From assembly GCA_047629195.1 (NCBI GenBank), contig JBLHWY010000006.1, forward strand, positions 1-64,000: a DNA stretch of 64,000 nucleotides, read 5' to 3'. A program made the position numbers and the translations under genes. This document shows, one piece after another, positions 39,176 to 47,836 of this stretch; positions within the stretch are counted from its first letter, which is position 1; each line of letters starts with the position of its first letter. This DNA is from UBA4582 sp047629195. Its GTDB lineage: Bacteria; Pseudomonadota; Gammaproteobacteria; Pseudomonadales; Azotimanducaceae. The notes under the pieces were generated by a model. The model ran no database searches. It was not told the DNA's origin and was given only the letters and a program-made list of their open reading frames with translations.

Positions 39176-39790
39176 ATGATCAAGATATATCACGTCCCAC
39201 GCACCCGAGGAATCCGAGCAATTTGGGCGCTAGAAGAGCTAGGCCTTCCCTATGAAGTTGAAATCATTGACTTCGGCGCAGAATTTCGAGCAAGCCCTGC
39301 TTGGCGAAAGAAGAACCCTGTTGGAAAGGTACCTGCGATGGAAGATGATGACTTCATCATGTTCGAATCTGGTGCGATGGTGCAGTATCTCTTAGACAAG
39401 TATGGGAATGGCCAACTACAGCCCAAAATAGGCACACAAGATCATGCCCTCTACCTGCAGTGGAGTTGGTTTGCCGAATCAACATTTGCGCGACCATTAG
39501 GAGAAATCGTAAATCATAGAAGAGCAATTCCCAAAGCATCTCAATCCGAAGTAGCGATAATAGAGATGCAGGAGCGAGCCCACACATGCCTTGCTGCGAT
39601 AGACAAACATATGACTCGCAATACCTATTTGCTCGGAGACACTTTTTCCGCAGCGGATATCATGATGGGCTATTCCCTATATATTTGCGATCAACTAGCA
39701 CCGACTGACCAATATAAAAACGCGGAGCGTTATTGGCAAAATCTTCAGACGCGCAGTGGTTGTCAAATAGCAATAAGCGCGGGCCAGTAG
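39176..39790 (+). CDS. Glutathione S-transferase family protein
   Basis: Two-domain GST: an N-terminal thioredoxin-fold domain (IYHVPRTRGIRAIWALEELG, NPVGKVPAMEDDDFIMFESGA, where the E-S pair binds glutathione) and an alpha-helical C-terminal domain with the N-capping/hydrophobic stretch YLLGDTFSAADIMMGYSLYI. I start at ATG 39176 because AGGA lies 8 bases before it; the frame could begin at 39116 but the added residues are unlike GSTs. About 204 residues. The likely catalytic residue near the N-terminus is not obvious, and the substrate is unknown. Confidence 0.88.
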   Translation: MIKIYHVPRTRGIRAIWALEELGLPYEVEIIDFGAEFRASPAWRKKNPVGKVPAMEDDDFIMFESGAMVQYLLDKYGNGQLQPKIGTQDHALYLQWSWFAESTFARPLGEIVNHRRAIPKASQSEVAIIEMQERAHTCLAAIDKHMTRNTYLLGDTFSAADIMMGYSLYICDQLAPTDQYKNAERYWQNLQTRSGCQIAISAGQ

Positions 39791-39899
39791 ATTCAAGGTG
39801 ACAATCAAGCTCAGCAGGTGCGGTGCGAATCTATACGGCTAAAAAAACACCCAGCATCCAAAAACTCACACAGTGGTTTAAACCCGAAGGAGCAAAAAA

Positions 39900-41444
39900 A
39901 TGGCCGTAACCTACTACGATTGGACAGAACATAATGCAAGCATCAGACCTGATAAGGTTGCGATTCTAGATTCGGATACCCAACAGACACTAACGTACAA
40001 ACAACTTAACACGCGTGCAAACCAGCTTGGTTCTTGGCTCCAAAACAATCATGTTAAGAAGGGTGATCGCGTTGCACTTCTTCTACCAAATTGCCCTGAA
40101 TTTTTTGAAGCGCAGTTTGCGTGCTCGAAAATCGGCGCAATCTGCCTGCCTTTAAATTGGCGACTTACCGCACCAGAATTAGATTACATCCTCAAAGACT
40201 CCACTCCGACAGTCCTGTTGCACGACGAAAAATTTGAAGACCTCGTGGTTAAACTAAAAACCACCTGTGATATTCCGAATTATCTCGAAATTGCTGAAAA
40301 CAAATCGGACAGCCCATATGAAAAGGCAATTGGCGAGTCCAGCTCAACATTAGTCTCAGTCCTCTGCACTCACGATGATACATCGATGATCATGTATACA
40401 TCTGGTACTACGGGCCATCCAAAAGGCGCACTTATTACCCACGGCATGACATTCTACAATTGTGTCAACCTTGGAATCCCCGCGGGCATAAGCTCAAAAG
40501 CCATACAATTGGTCGTACTACCTCTGTTCCATACAGGCGGGCTAAATTGTTACGCCAACCCCATCCTTCACGCAGGGGGACAAATCGTGCTCATGCGGGA
40601 CTTCAACCCAGGCAGAGCGCTCTCACTGATAAACGACCCAGAACTCGCCATCACACATTTTTTCGCGGTGCCGGCCCCCTACCAATTCATGATGCTGCAT
40701 CCCGACTTCGAATCAACAGATCTAAGTAGAATTCAAGGTGCAGGGGTGGGCGGCGCGCCCTGCGCAGAAACAATTTTAACAACCTGGCTCAATCGCGGCG
40801 TACCATTAGTTCAAGGCTGGGGCATGACAGAAACAAGCCCCGGTGGCACTGCACTTGAAGCTGATGACGCATTACGTAAATTAGGCTCTGCTGGCAAAGC
40901 GCTCATGCATACAGAAATAAAAGTTGTCGACGAAACCGGCAACGAAATTACTGATGGCGGCGTTGGAGAGTTACTCATTAGAGGCCCCAATATCACGCCT
41001 GGATACTGGAATAATCCAGAAGCTACCGAGAAAACATTCACTGGCGATTGGTTGCTGACAGGGGATGCAGCTAGAGTCGATGAAGAAGGATTCTTGTATA
41101 TCGTCGATCGCTGGAAGGACATGTACATTTCAGGTGGTGAAAATGTCTACCCTGCTGAAGTGGAAAACATCATCTATCAACTGCCAGAAGTTGCCGAAGC
41201 AGCCATTATTGGCGTACCCGATGAACGCTGGGGAGAGACAGGCAAAGCAGTGCTCGTACTAAAACAAGGTCAATCGTTAGAGGCTGACGCCGTGATCCAA
41301 CACTGCATAGAGAATTTGGCTAAATTTAAGGTGCCGCAAACAGTTGAATTTATCGATGCATTGCCACGAAACGCTACGGGCAAGGTGCTCAAACGTACTT
41401 TAAGAGAAAGCTATGTCGACAAAGGAACGCCCGCGGTTACCTAG
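39900..41444 (+). CDS. AMP-dependent acyl-CoA synthetase/ligase
   Basis: Activates a carboxylic acid as acyl-adenylate and transfers it to CoA. The 514 residues carry the class core motifs: phosphate loop MIMYTSGTTGHPKGALITH, GWGMTETSPGGTA, LLTGDAARVDEEGFLYIVDR, YISGGENVYPAEVE, and the C-terminal catalytic lysine in ATGKVLKRTLRE. AGGAG lies before the ATG. The best general resemblance is to medium/long-chain fatty acyl-CoA ligases, but substrate cannot be read from the sequence. Neighbouring GST and VOC genes give no clear pathway. Confidence 0.9.
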   Translation: MAVTYYDWTEHNASIRPDKVAILDSDTQQTLTYKQLNTRANQLGSWLQNNHVKKGDRVALLLPNCPEFFEAQFACSKIGAICLPLNWRLTAPELDYILKDSTPTVLLHDEKFEDLVVKLKTTCDIPNYLEIAENKSDSPYEKAIGESSSTLVSVLCTHDDTSMIMYTSGTTGHPKGALITHGMTFYNCVNLGIPAGISSKAIQLVVLPLFHTGGLNCYANPILHAGGQIVLMRDFNPGRALSLINDPELAITHFFAVPAPYQFMMLHPDFESTDLSRIQGAGVGGAPCAETILTTWLNRGVPLVQGWGMTETSPGGTALEADDALRKLGSAGKALMHTEIKVVDETGNEITDGGVGELLIRGPNITPGYWNNPEATEKTFTGDWLLTGDAARVDEEGFLYIVDRWKDMYISGGENVYPAEVENIIYQLPEVAEAAIIGVPDERWGETGKAVLVLKQGQSLEADAVIQHCIENLAKFKVPQTVEFIDALPRNATGKVLKRTLRESYVDKGTPAVT

Positions 41445-41454
41445 AGAAACCGCG
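41432..41454. terminator. Hairpin at the acyl-CoA synthetase/VOC convergence
   Basis: CGCGGTT (41432-41438) and AACCGCG (41448-41454) form a perfect 7-bp stem around the synthetase stop codon. TTTTATTT follows on the plus side, and the convergent layout fits a terminator. The T run is short, so this is moderate evidence. Confidence 0.5.
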
Positions 41455-41463
41455 AGCTCACTT

Positions 41464-41850
41464 TTATTTCGAAGGTGTTAACTGAACCAAAATGCCATTA
41501 GCTGATTTGGGGTGTATAAAAACCTGAGGTCCACCGACCCCGATCAGCTTAACTCCTTTGCTTTCCAAGTCCTTGATAGTAGCATCGATATCTTCCACTT
41601 CCATCGCAAGGGTATGTAGCCCTTCGCCCCGCGACGCTACCGCTTTTCCGACCGCTGAATCATCGTTTAGTGGCGCTACAAGTTCAATAAAGCCGCCAGT
41701 CGCCATTGGGAAAAATGCTTGCTTTATACCTAGCGCTTCAGATTCAGCTGTTCTCTCCAATTCCATACCCAGATTATCTCGCCAAGTCTTAATACCTTCG
41801 TCTATATCTTTAACCCGAATCACGATGTGATCTACGCCTTTCATACTCAT
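41464..41850 (-). CDS. VOC-superfamily protein, methylmalonyl-CoA epimerase-like
   Basis: Small 128-residue vicinal-oxygen-chelate protein. The N-terminal metal-binding DHIVIRVKDIDEGIKTWRDN, the middle GFIELVAPLNDDSAVG, and GEGLHTLAMEVEDIDATIK and SANGILVQL place it near methylmalonyl-CoA epimerases and glyoxalase-like proteins. The His/Glu ligands appear conserved. It could be epimerase or another VOC enzyme; no mutase or carboxylase gene is nearby to decide. Confidence 0.8.
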   Translation of the reverse strand: MSMKGVDHIVIRVKDIDEGIKTWRDNLGMELERTAESEALGIKQAFFPMATGGFIELVAPLNDDSAVGKAVASRGEGLHTLAMEVEDIDATIKDLESKGVKLIGVGGPQVFIHPKSANGILVQLTPSK

Positions 41851-42195
41851 CTCTCCTCTTTAATAGCTTTCAACTATAGCCTGAAGGTTATTTATTAACA
41901 AATCGCAGCTGATTCGATCACCACTTTGTCTCCGTGGGTTAGAACCGGAGCATGTCCCATTAGGGTTAGTAAGAGATATTCTGGTGTTTAGGGCTTCGCA
42001 TGACAAAATGTTAAGTCTGACATTTAGACTCTACTATGTTGCGAGTTGAATATACGTGGGAGTAAAGAGACGAGCTCCTTGAGAAATGAAGCCCTATTTC
42101 CGGCTGCTGCGATTGTCAAAATAGCGGTATTCTAACGTTTCGAGCTTAAGTAAGTGCCATTAGGGTTGAGCCTAAAGGAGGGAAGCAGACTTTCT
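41851..42195. other. Intergenic region between the VOC gene and the chemoreceptor gene
   Basis: No gene is seen. An imperfect direct repeat, CCATTAGGGTTAG near 41957 and GCCATTAGGGTTGAG near 42157, about 200 bp apart, and a short AGTCT/AGACT inverted repeat near 42015 are the only structures noticed. It may be the remains of something larger. Confidence 0.4.
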
Positions 42196-43773
42196 TCAGA
42201 CTCGGAATTGCCCTACGAGGACGAGCATATCTTTTGACAACTGATCAAGCTCTTCGGCTCGGCGAGACATTTCTCTCGAGCCTTCAGAGGATTTTTTGAC
42301 CGCGCTTGAAATATTAATAATGTTGCCATTAATATCACCCGTCATTGTTCTTTGTTCCGATGCGGCACCCGCTATCTGTTTTGACACATTCTTTAATTCA
42401 CTTACCGCGTTAGTAATATTGACCAAGCTTAGCCTCGCCTTTTCAGCGGTTTCGACACTGGCATGCGCCTGAATTCTACCCTTATCCATAACAAGCACTG
42501 CTTCTCTCGAACCAGATTGCAACCGGTCAATCATATCGTGAATTTCCTGCGTTGAGTCTTGCGTTCTACTTGCCAGAGTTCGAACTTCATCGGCCACAAC
42601 CGCAAAACCACGCCCCTGCTCCCCTGCTCTGGCAGCTTCGATAGCTGCATTTAGTGCTAGCAGATTGGTCTGTTCTGCGATGCCTCGAATGACATCAAGT
42701 ACAGTACCTATGCTGTCACTATCCTGCTGGAGCTTAGCGATCACCAGAGAAGCCGCCTTAATATCATTTTCTAGCTTTTCAATGGCCGTCATCGTTTCGC
42801 CAACCACCTCTCTGCCTAGTTTTGACTCTTTGTCAGCCTCTTCCGAGTCAGCAGCAGAATTCTCAACGCTATCAGTCACTTCCTGTACATTGATTGACAT
42901 TTCTTGCATTGCAGACAGCACCAATTCAATTTCATTTTGTTGCCCAATGATGGATTGGTTCGTCACCGATGATTGAGAGTTTAAGTTCGTTGCTGCGACC
43001 GAAAGCTCATGAGCAGTATCTCTAAACTGCACAACCACATTCTGAATTCTTTCTACGAACGTATTAAACCAAGAGACTAATTCCCCAAGTTCATCATTAG
43101 TGTTGAGCGAAAGGCGCCGCGTGAGATCACCATCACCTTCTGCAATATCACGCAAAGCGAAAACAACTTCATTAATTGGCGCCACAATGTTGCGTTGAAT
43201 CAACATCGCTAACCCAAAAGACAATAGAGCGACTGCAATGAAAATAATTGTCGTTACGTAGATATAGTTCAAAACTGCCGCATCACGTACACCGAAATCC
43301 GTTAGAACATATATCGACCCAATTTTTACTCCCTCAGACTTAATATCTTGCACCAAAGTGAAATTGTCCCCCAACACATTTATCCGTGTGAGCGGCACTC
43401 GCTTTGGCAGCCTGCTTGGAAGATTTTCCACGGTTCCCATTGTTACTGAGCTTTTTGAGTCACCTGACCATGTATACCAAACAAAGACCTCGCCGTTTTC
43501 CTCATAGATAACCACATCATGAATATGTGGGCTGGCTTTTAGCACTGTCAGGGTTTCAAGACCGGAATCTGTATCACTAAAGGAAAGGGAGCCAACTGAG
43601 TTACCACCAATTATTTCAGCGATGATCTCGGACTCAGATATCACTGCCTGTTCAAGTCTCTGAGTTTCAATCATCGCAAAGACAACAATCGCTAACACAA
43701 CAGAAATGGTGCTAGTTAGCGTGACGCCGATGATCACCTTCCATTTTAATGGAATATTGTTACTAGTTCTCAT
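42196..43773 (-). CDS. Methyl-accepting chemotaxis protein with CHASE8-like (YfiN-type) periplasmic sensor
   Basis: Transmembrane chemoreceptor of 525 residues. A TM helix (about residues 11-34) is followed by a periplasmic domain (35-170) with IIGGNSVGSLSFSDTDSGLE and LTVLKASPHIHDVVIYEENG, which resembles the CHASE8 sensor of YfiN diguanylate cyclases. Then TM2 (about 172-198), a HAMP domain (EVVFALRDIAEGDGDLTRRL) and the cytoplasmic coiled coil with the strictly conserved tip LLALNAAIEAARAGEQGRGF and AVVADEVRTLA, which contacts CheA/CheW. There is no CheR-binding pentapeptide at the C-terminus (ends LVGQFRV). It lies 50 bp downstream of a YfiR-like gene. Family call sure; CHASE8 call is by eye. 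Confidence 0.85.
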   Translation of the reverse strand: MRTSNNIPLKWKVIIGVTLTSTISVVLAIVVFAMIETQRLEQAVISESEIIAEIIGGNSVGSLSFSDTDSGLETLTVLKASPHIHDVVIYEENGEVFVWYTWSGDSKSSVTMGTVENLPSRLPKRVPLTRINVLGDNFTLVQDIKSEGVKIGSIYVLTDFGVRDAAVLNYIYVTTIIFIAVALLSFGLAMLIQRNIVAPINEVVFALRDIAEGDGDLTRRLSLNTNDELGELVSWFNTFVERIQNVVVQFRDTAHELSVAATNLNSQSSVTNQSIIGQQNEIELVLSAMQEMSINVQEVTDSVENSAADSEEADKESKLGREVVGETMTAIEKLENDIKAASLVIAKLQQDSDSIGTVLDVIRGIAEQTNLLALNAAIEAARAGEQGRGFAVVADEVRTLASRTQDSTQEIHDMIDRLQSGSREAVLVMDKGRIQAHASVETAEKARLSLVNITNAVSELKNVSKQIAGAASEQRTMTGDINGNIINISSAVKKSSEGSREMSRRAEELDQLSKDMLVLVGQFRV

Positions 43774-43823
43774 TACAAAAAAATCCCTTTTTATTTATCT
43801 AAAGCAGTTTCAGAAATTCATAT

Positions 43824-44384
43824 CTACATCGTGCTGGCTCTATACAATTTTGAAGAGGCATTCAGACCCGCGCCTTCTAGCCTTTTTTGATTAATAGCCA
43901 GCGCTACTTTTCGACCTTTCCCATAGAACCCAACCATACCTCCGTATTGGGCAAAGTTCTCTATTTCACCAACGGTTAAAATTGGCAAGCCAATTAAACT
44001 ACTAATCACGGGTGCAACTTCATCGGCAGAAGCTGCACCAATAAACACTACGTGGCAGCTCTTAGCTGCTTCCAAATCTACCAATGCAAGCCGTTGTAAA
44101 TGGAAGGATCTGTTCTTAGCATTTTTGCCATCCATCGCCTCCTCCAGCTCTGTACCAATGGCATCTCTACCAAGAATGCAGTATCTATAAGGGCTTTCTT
44201 CGCCACTGAAACTGGCATCTGGCCAAGTCACAAATTTCGCAAGATTAATCATAAATTTTGACATTGTCCTCTTGCCTGGATCGGTCTCGGAAACGACTCC
44301 TTCCGAGTAAGCCGAGTTACAGGCGCAAGCTAAACCAAGGCTAAAAAGTATTACCGTCAACAAATGTCCATGCCTGTGACTCAT
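43824..44384 (-). CDS. YfiR/DUF4154-family periplasmic protein
   Basis: A 186-residue exported protein with a signal peptide (LLTVILFSLGLACACNSAYS). The DUF4154 fold is suggested by KRTMSKFMINLAKFVTWPD, YRYCILGRDAIGTELEEAM, SCHVVFIGAASADEV, and ILTVGEIENFAQYGGMVGFY. In Pseudomonas, YfiR binds the CHASE8 domain of YfiN and represses it, with a redox-sensitive disulfide. Cys69 and Cys110 here lie where one YfiR disulfide pair is found; the second pair is missing. It is first in an apparent two-gene operon with a chemoreceptor instead of a GGDEF protein. The YfiR family call is fairly secure; the function is inference. Confidence 0.78.
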   Translation of the reverse strand: MSHRHGHLLTVILFSLGLACACNSAYSEGVVSETDPGKRTMSKFMINLAKFVTWPDASFSGEESPYRYCILGRDAIGTELEEAMDGKNAKNRSFHLQRLALVDLEAAKSCHVVFIGAASADEVAPVISSLIGLPILTVGEIENFAQYGGMVGFYGKGRKVALAINQKRLEGAGLNASSKLYRASTM

Positions 44385-44547
44385 CTTATTTCTCTATCCA
44401 CTAAACGCATCGCTATCTTTTAAGACTAGACGGTTTTTCAGAGGATGAGGGAAATTACGAACTCATAGCACGCCAACGAATTGTCGCGGTTTTTCAAGAT
44501 ATCGAGACCTGAGAAACCGATATCTAGCAAAAGTGGAGTCGGATCTC

Positions 44548-44583
44548 GCCCATGGCAGGTGATTGTTAAGACCTGCCATGGGC
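44548..44583. terminator. Strong hairpin upstream of the 45-bp repeats
   Basis: GCCCATGGCAGGT (44548-44560), 10-nt loop, ACCTGCCATGGGC (44571-44583): a perfect 13-bp inverted repeat. No T run follows, so it may be a transcript structure or operator rather than a terminator. It lies upstream of yfiR on one side and before the repeats and the TPP-enzyme gene on the other. Confidence 0.6.
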
Positions 44584-44629
44584 TCGCTATTAAGTCCCCC
44601 TGAGGGCTCATTAATAGGACCAGCTGAGG

Positions 44630-44764
44630 ACCATTAATAGGACTCGCTGAGGGCTCCTTTCAAAACCGTTGAAGACCATTAATAGGACTCGCTGAGGGCT
44701 CCTTTCAAAACCGTTGAAGACCATTAATAGGACTCGCTGAGGGCTCCTTTCAAAACCGTTGAAG
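44630..44764. repeat. Three perfect 45-bp tandem repeats
   Basis: A 45-bp unit starting ACCATTAATAGGACTCGCTG and ending CAAAACCGTTGAAG is present exactly three times (44630-44674, 44675-44719, 44720-44764). Degenerate fragments of the same unit (TGAGGGCTCATTAATAGGAC) lie just to the left (44600-44630). Perfect identity suggests recent expansion. It has no spacers, so it is not a CRISPR. The region 44385-44921 contains no other gene. Confidence 0.95.
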
Positions 44765-44921
44765 ACTCTATTTGCAAATAGTGTATTCTCTGAAGCCAGC
44801 GGACGAAAAAGACAACGACTAGCAGGTGATATTTCGTCACCGTCTTGGAATGAAAAGTCACTGCTTGACACATCAGCAGAGAGCCGTTGAAGACACAGTC
44901 ATAAATCAGATGGAGATAATC

Positions 44922-46553
44922 ATGGGTACCAGAACAGGCGCTGAAGTTATCGTCGACACACTAATCAATGCCGGTGTGAAGCACGTTTTCGGGATAGTGA
45001 GCATTCACAATATGCCAATTGTAGATGCGATAAGCAGGAGCGATGCCATCAACATGGTGACGGCCAGAAATGAACAAAGTGCGACCCATATGGCAGATGG
45101 ATACGCACGCGCTAAAGGTGCACTCGGTGTTGCACTTGGAAGCACCGGCCCAGGTACAACAAACATGGTGACGGGAATTTACGAATCAGCCTACGCTTCT
45201 TCACGCGTACTAGTGATCACAGGGCAGGCTGAAACAACTTTTTACGGCAAAGGCAAAGGCTATGTACACGAGGCCGAAAAACAAAAACAGATGCTTGAAA
45301 CAGTTGCCAGGACTGTGGCTTCTCCTCGTTACGTCGACGATATCGCACCACTTCTCGGAAATGTCATAGATAGTATTTGTCATGGACGACCACAACCCGG
45401 GGCGATAGAGGTGCCGATTGATCTACAATATGCGACAACGCAAACAGAACCGCATACGCCAGCGGCGCAAAGCACTGTCCTCCCTACTTCTGGTGCGATC
45501 AATCAGGCATTAGATAAGATAAAACACGCTAATAAGCGCGTCATCCTAGCGGGCGGCGGAATAAACACCCCCGAGGCTGCCGCAGCCTTGCAAAAATTTG
45601 CAGAATTGCTTGATGCGCCAGTGATTACAACACCCAACGGCAAGGGCGCTATCAGGAGCGATCATCCGTTACATCTTGGCCCGATAATGATGAGTAAGCC
45701 TATTCTCGAAGCCGTGAATGAAGCTGATGTGCTAATCGCCGTGGGAACACGGTTCCAAGCCGGTGTTGCAGGTAATCAACTCAAAATCTCTCTGCCGCCG
45801 CTCATACATATCGATCTTGATCCAAGAACCATCAATCTAAACTTCACGGCTCAAGTAGGCATTATCTCTGATGCAACACCAGCACTAACACAGTTAACAG
45901 ACTCCAGCATTGAAAAAGGTGACTCTCAATACAGAGAGAAATTACAGTCGCTTGCCGCAGAAACGCGGGCACAGACGCGAGAGCGCATCGGCGTGGATCA
46001 TGCAAAGGTACTTGATGCTATTTCAGAGTATATGGAAGCAGACACCTACTTCGTCAGGGACAACACCATTCCCGGCTATCACTGGGGCAACGGCTTGCTA
46101 CCCATCAATAATCCACGCGGATACATCTATCCAACATCTGGCGCAATCGGACCAGGTTTACCGCTCGGGATAGGCGTGGCGGTCGCAACGGATAAGAAGA
46201 CAATCGTCATGCATGGCGATGGCGGCTTTATGTTTCACGTCGGTGAACTCTCCACTGCAGCACAATATCAAGCCCCCATTGTCGTCATAATATTCAACGA
46301 TGGCGGCTATGGTGTCTTACGTGGGCTACAACATAATCAATTCGAGGGTCGCTTCAACGAAACTGAACTCAATACGCCAGATTTTGTCCAGCTCGCAGAA
46401 AGCATGGGTGTAAAAGGGCTTCACGCGGACAACGCGGAAGAGCTAAAAACAAAACTAGCTGAAGCGATGGCTATCAAAGGCCCCGTCCTAATTAACCTCA
46501 ACGTCCACAATATGATACCTGTGAAAGGCGTCGTGACCGCTCCAGGTAGGTAG
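44922..46553 (+). CDS. Thiamine-pyrophosphate enzyme, acetolactate synthase large-subunit-like
   Basis: ThDP-dependent enzyme of the acetohydroxyacid synthase/benzoylformate decarboxylase superfamily. The 543 residues hold the three domains: N-terminal pyrimidine-binding (TARNEQSATHMADGYAR, with catalytic Glu), the middle domain, and C-terminal PP-binding (MHGDGGFMFHVGELS ... IIFNDGGYG, the GDG and N metal motif). A GGAG site precedes ATG 44922; the open frame extends to 44826 but that part is unlike the family. No ilvN-type small subunit follows, so it is likely not the biosynthetic AHAS. The following gene codes for a hydrolase. Substrate unknown. Confidence 0.85.
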   Translation: MGTRTGAEVIVDTLINAGVKHVFGIVSIHNMPIVDAISRSDAINMVTARNEQSATHMADGYARAKGALGVALGSTGPGTTNMVTGIYESAYASSRVLVITGQAETTFYGKGKGYVHEAEKQKQMLETVARTVASPRYVDDIAPLLGNVIDSICHGRPQPGAIEVPIDLQYATTQTEPHTPAAQSTVLPTSGAINQALDKIKHANKRVILAGGGINTPEAAAALQKFAELLDAPVITTPNGKGAIRSDHPLHLGPIMMSKPILEAVNEADVLIAVGTRFQAGVAGNQLKISLPPLIHIDLDPRTINLNFTAQVGIISDATPALTQLTDSSIEKGDSQYREKLQSLAAETRAQTRERIGVDHAKVLDAISEYMEADTYFVRDNTIPGYHWGNGLLPINNPRGYIYPTSGAIGPGLPLGIGVAVATDKKTIVMHGDGGFMFHVGELSTAAQYQAPIVVIIFNDGGYGVLRGLQHNQFEGRFNETELNTPDFVQLAESMGVKGLHADNAEELKTKLAEAMAIKGPVLINLNVHNMIPVKGVVTAPGR

Positions 46554-46591
46554 CGTGACGACGAGAAATTCAAAATTTGGAGCATAGAATA

Positions 46592-47344
46592 ATGAGCATC
46601 ACTCTGACCCCTATTGAAAGTGGTAAAATGACAGCAGACAAAGGCGCGCTTTGCGAGGGCGCTCAGGGTGATGCAACTTTCCCCGTGTGTTGTTGGGTAA
46701 TCTCTCACCCGAAGGGCACTGTACTTTTCGACACGGGCTTGCATAACGAACTAAAATCGAACAAGAGCCGCCTGGGACCATCTGCGGATGTTTTTGCAGT
46801 AGACATACCAGAGGGAAAAGACTTAGTGGCGTTGCTTGCAGAAAAACAATTCTACGCTGACAAAATCGACTTCGTTGTCCTTAGTCATCTGCATTTCGAT
46901 CATTGTGGCGGCACGGCCCTAATACCTAATGCTCAAATTCTTATCCAAGAAAAAGAGTGGCAAGCTGGCTCAGATGAAAGAATGATCGAATTAGGCGTGT
47001 ACAACCCAAACGACTTCAACCTAGGCCACACGGTCCAGCAGGTCGATGGCGAATTCGATATATTTGGCGACGGCTCGGTTGTTTGTCTGCCAACTCCGGG
47101 GCATACCGCTGGGCATCAGTCTCTTCGCATAGAACTGACAAGTGGTCCCGTAGTGCTGACATCCGATTGCGTTTATTGGCAACAAATGCTGGAAGATATG
47201 AGCTTCCCTCCGTTTGGCTTTGATCGAGAGCAACAACGAGAATCGATGCTGAACCTTATCAAACTACGTAAAGAAGGCTGTAACTTGATTTTTGGTCATG
47301 ACGCTCTGCAATGGGCAAGCCTTAAAAACAAGGTGATGAGCTAA
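46592..47344 (+). CDS. Metallo-beta-lactamase-fold hydrolase (N-acyl homoserine lactonase-like)
   Basis: About 250 residues with the binuclear zinc motif SHLHFDHCGG (HxHxDH), PTPGHTAGHQS, LTSDCVYW (bridging Asp) and FGHDALQW (final His). This pattern and the N-terminal ICWVISHPKG-like stretch resemble the AttM/AhlD lactonase branch, but many other hydrolases share it, so lactonase activity is unproven. GGAG lies before ATG 46592. It starts 38 bp after the TPP-enzyme gene and may be cotranscribed. Confidence 0.8.
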   Translation: MSITLTPIESGKMTADKGALCEGAQGDATFPVCCWVISHPKGTVLFDTGLHNELKSNKSRLGPSADVFAVDIPEGKDLVALLAEKQFYADKIDFVVLSHLHFDHCGGTALIPNAQILIQEKEWQAGSDERMIELGVYNPNDFNLGHTVQQVDGEFDIFGDGSVVCLPTPGHTAGHQSLRIELTSGPVVLTSDCVYWQQMLEDMSFPPFGFDREQQRESMLNLIKLRKEGCNLIFGHDALQWASLKNKVMS

Positions 47345-47350
47345 GCAATC

Positions 47351-47803
47351 TTAGGTTTCAAGCAGGAAGGTAACTGGCCCATCGTTCAGAAGCGCTACTT
47401 TCATGTCCGCACCAAAAAGTCCCGTTTGAACTTTTGCACACTTGTGCTCAGTGCATCTAATGTTAGCTCGCAAAACAAATTCATCATAAATCTCCTCTGC
47501 CACATCAGGAGCAGCAGCAGAGGAAAACGAGGGTCTCAAACCTTTTTTTGTATCGGCAGCAAGAGTGAACTGTGAGACGATAAGTAGATCGCCAACAATA
47601 TCAGTCAGACTCAGATTCATGTGGCCGGCATCATCGGGAAAAATACGATAGGCAAGCACTTTATCCAATAGCTTATCAAGCTGCGCGTGATCATCGCCTT
47701 TCTGAATGCCCAACAACAATAGCATTCCGCGCCCAACCTTACCGACAGTCATTCCTTCAACTACCACGCTAGCTTCGCTGACTCTTTGTATGAGACCTCT
47801 CAT
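47351..47803 (-). CDS. dtd: D-aminoacyl-tRNA deacylase
   Basis: Removes mischarged D-amino acids (and glycine) from tRNA. The 150 residues contain the conserved SQFTLAADTKKGLRPSFS and NDGPVTFLLET (gpvT active-site loop) and an N-terminal MRGLIQRVSEASVVV typical of Dtd. It ends 6 bp from the convergent MBL-fold gene and precedes pip in order, as in pseudomonads. Confidence 0.95.
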   Translation of the reverse strand: MRGLIQRVSEASVVVEGMTVGKVGRGMLLLLGIQKGDDHAQLDKLLDKVLAYRIFPDDAGHMNLSLTDIVGDLLIVSQFTLAADTKKGLRPSFSSAAAPDVAEEIYDEFVLRANIRCTEHKCAKVQTGLFGADMKVALLNDGPVTFLLET

Positions 47804-47836
47804 TAGCAGCGTGAGAAACTGACTAGACCAAAAAGA

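Noticed and set aside
44630..44764. CRISPR-like array
   Set aside because: Repeats are directly contiguous with no unique spacers and no cas genes nearby.
44611..44871. Minus-strand open frame with three 15-residue repeats
   Set aside because: The repeats merely reflect the 45-bp DNA repeat; GTG start without a good ribosome site, no recognisable fold.
46592..47344. Firm quorum-quenching AHL lactonase
   Set aside because: The zinc motif fits many MBL-fold hydrolases; no other quorum-sensing gene is nearby.
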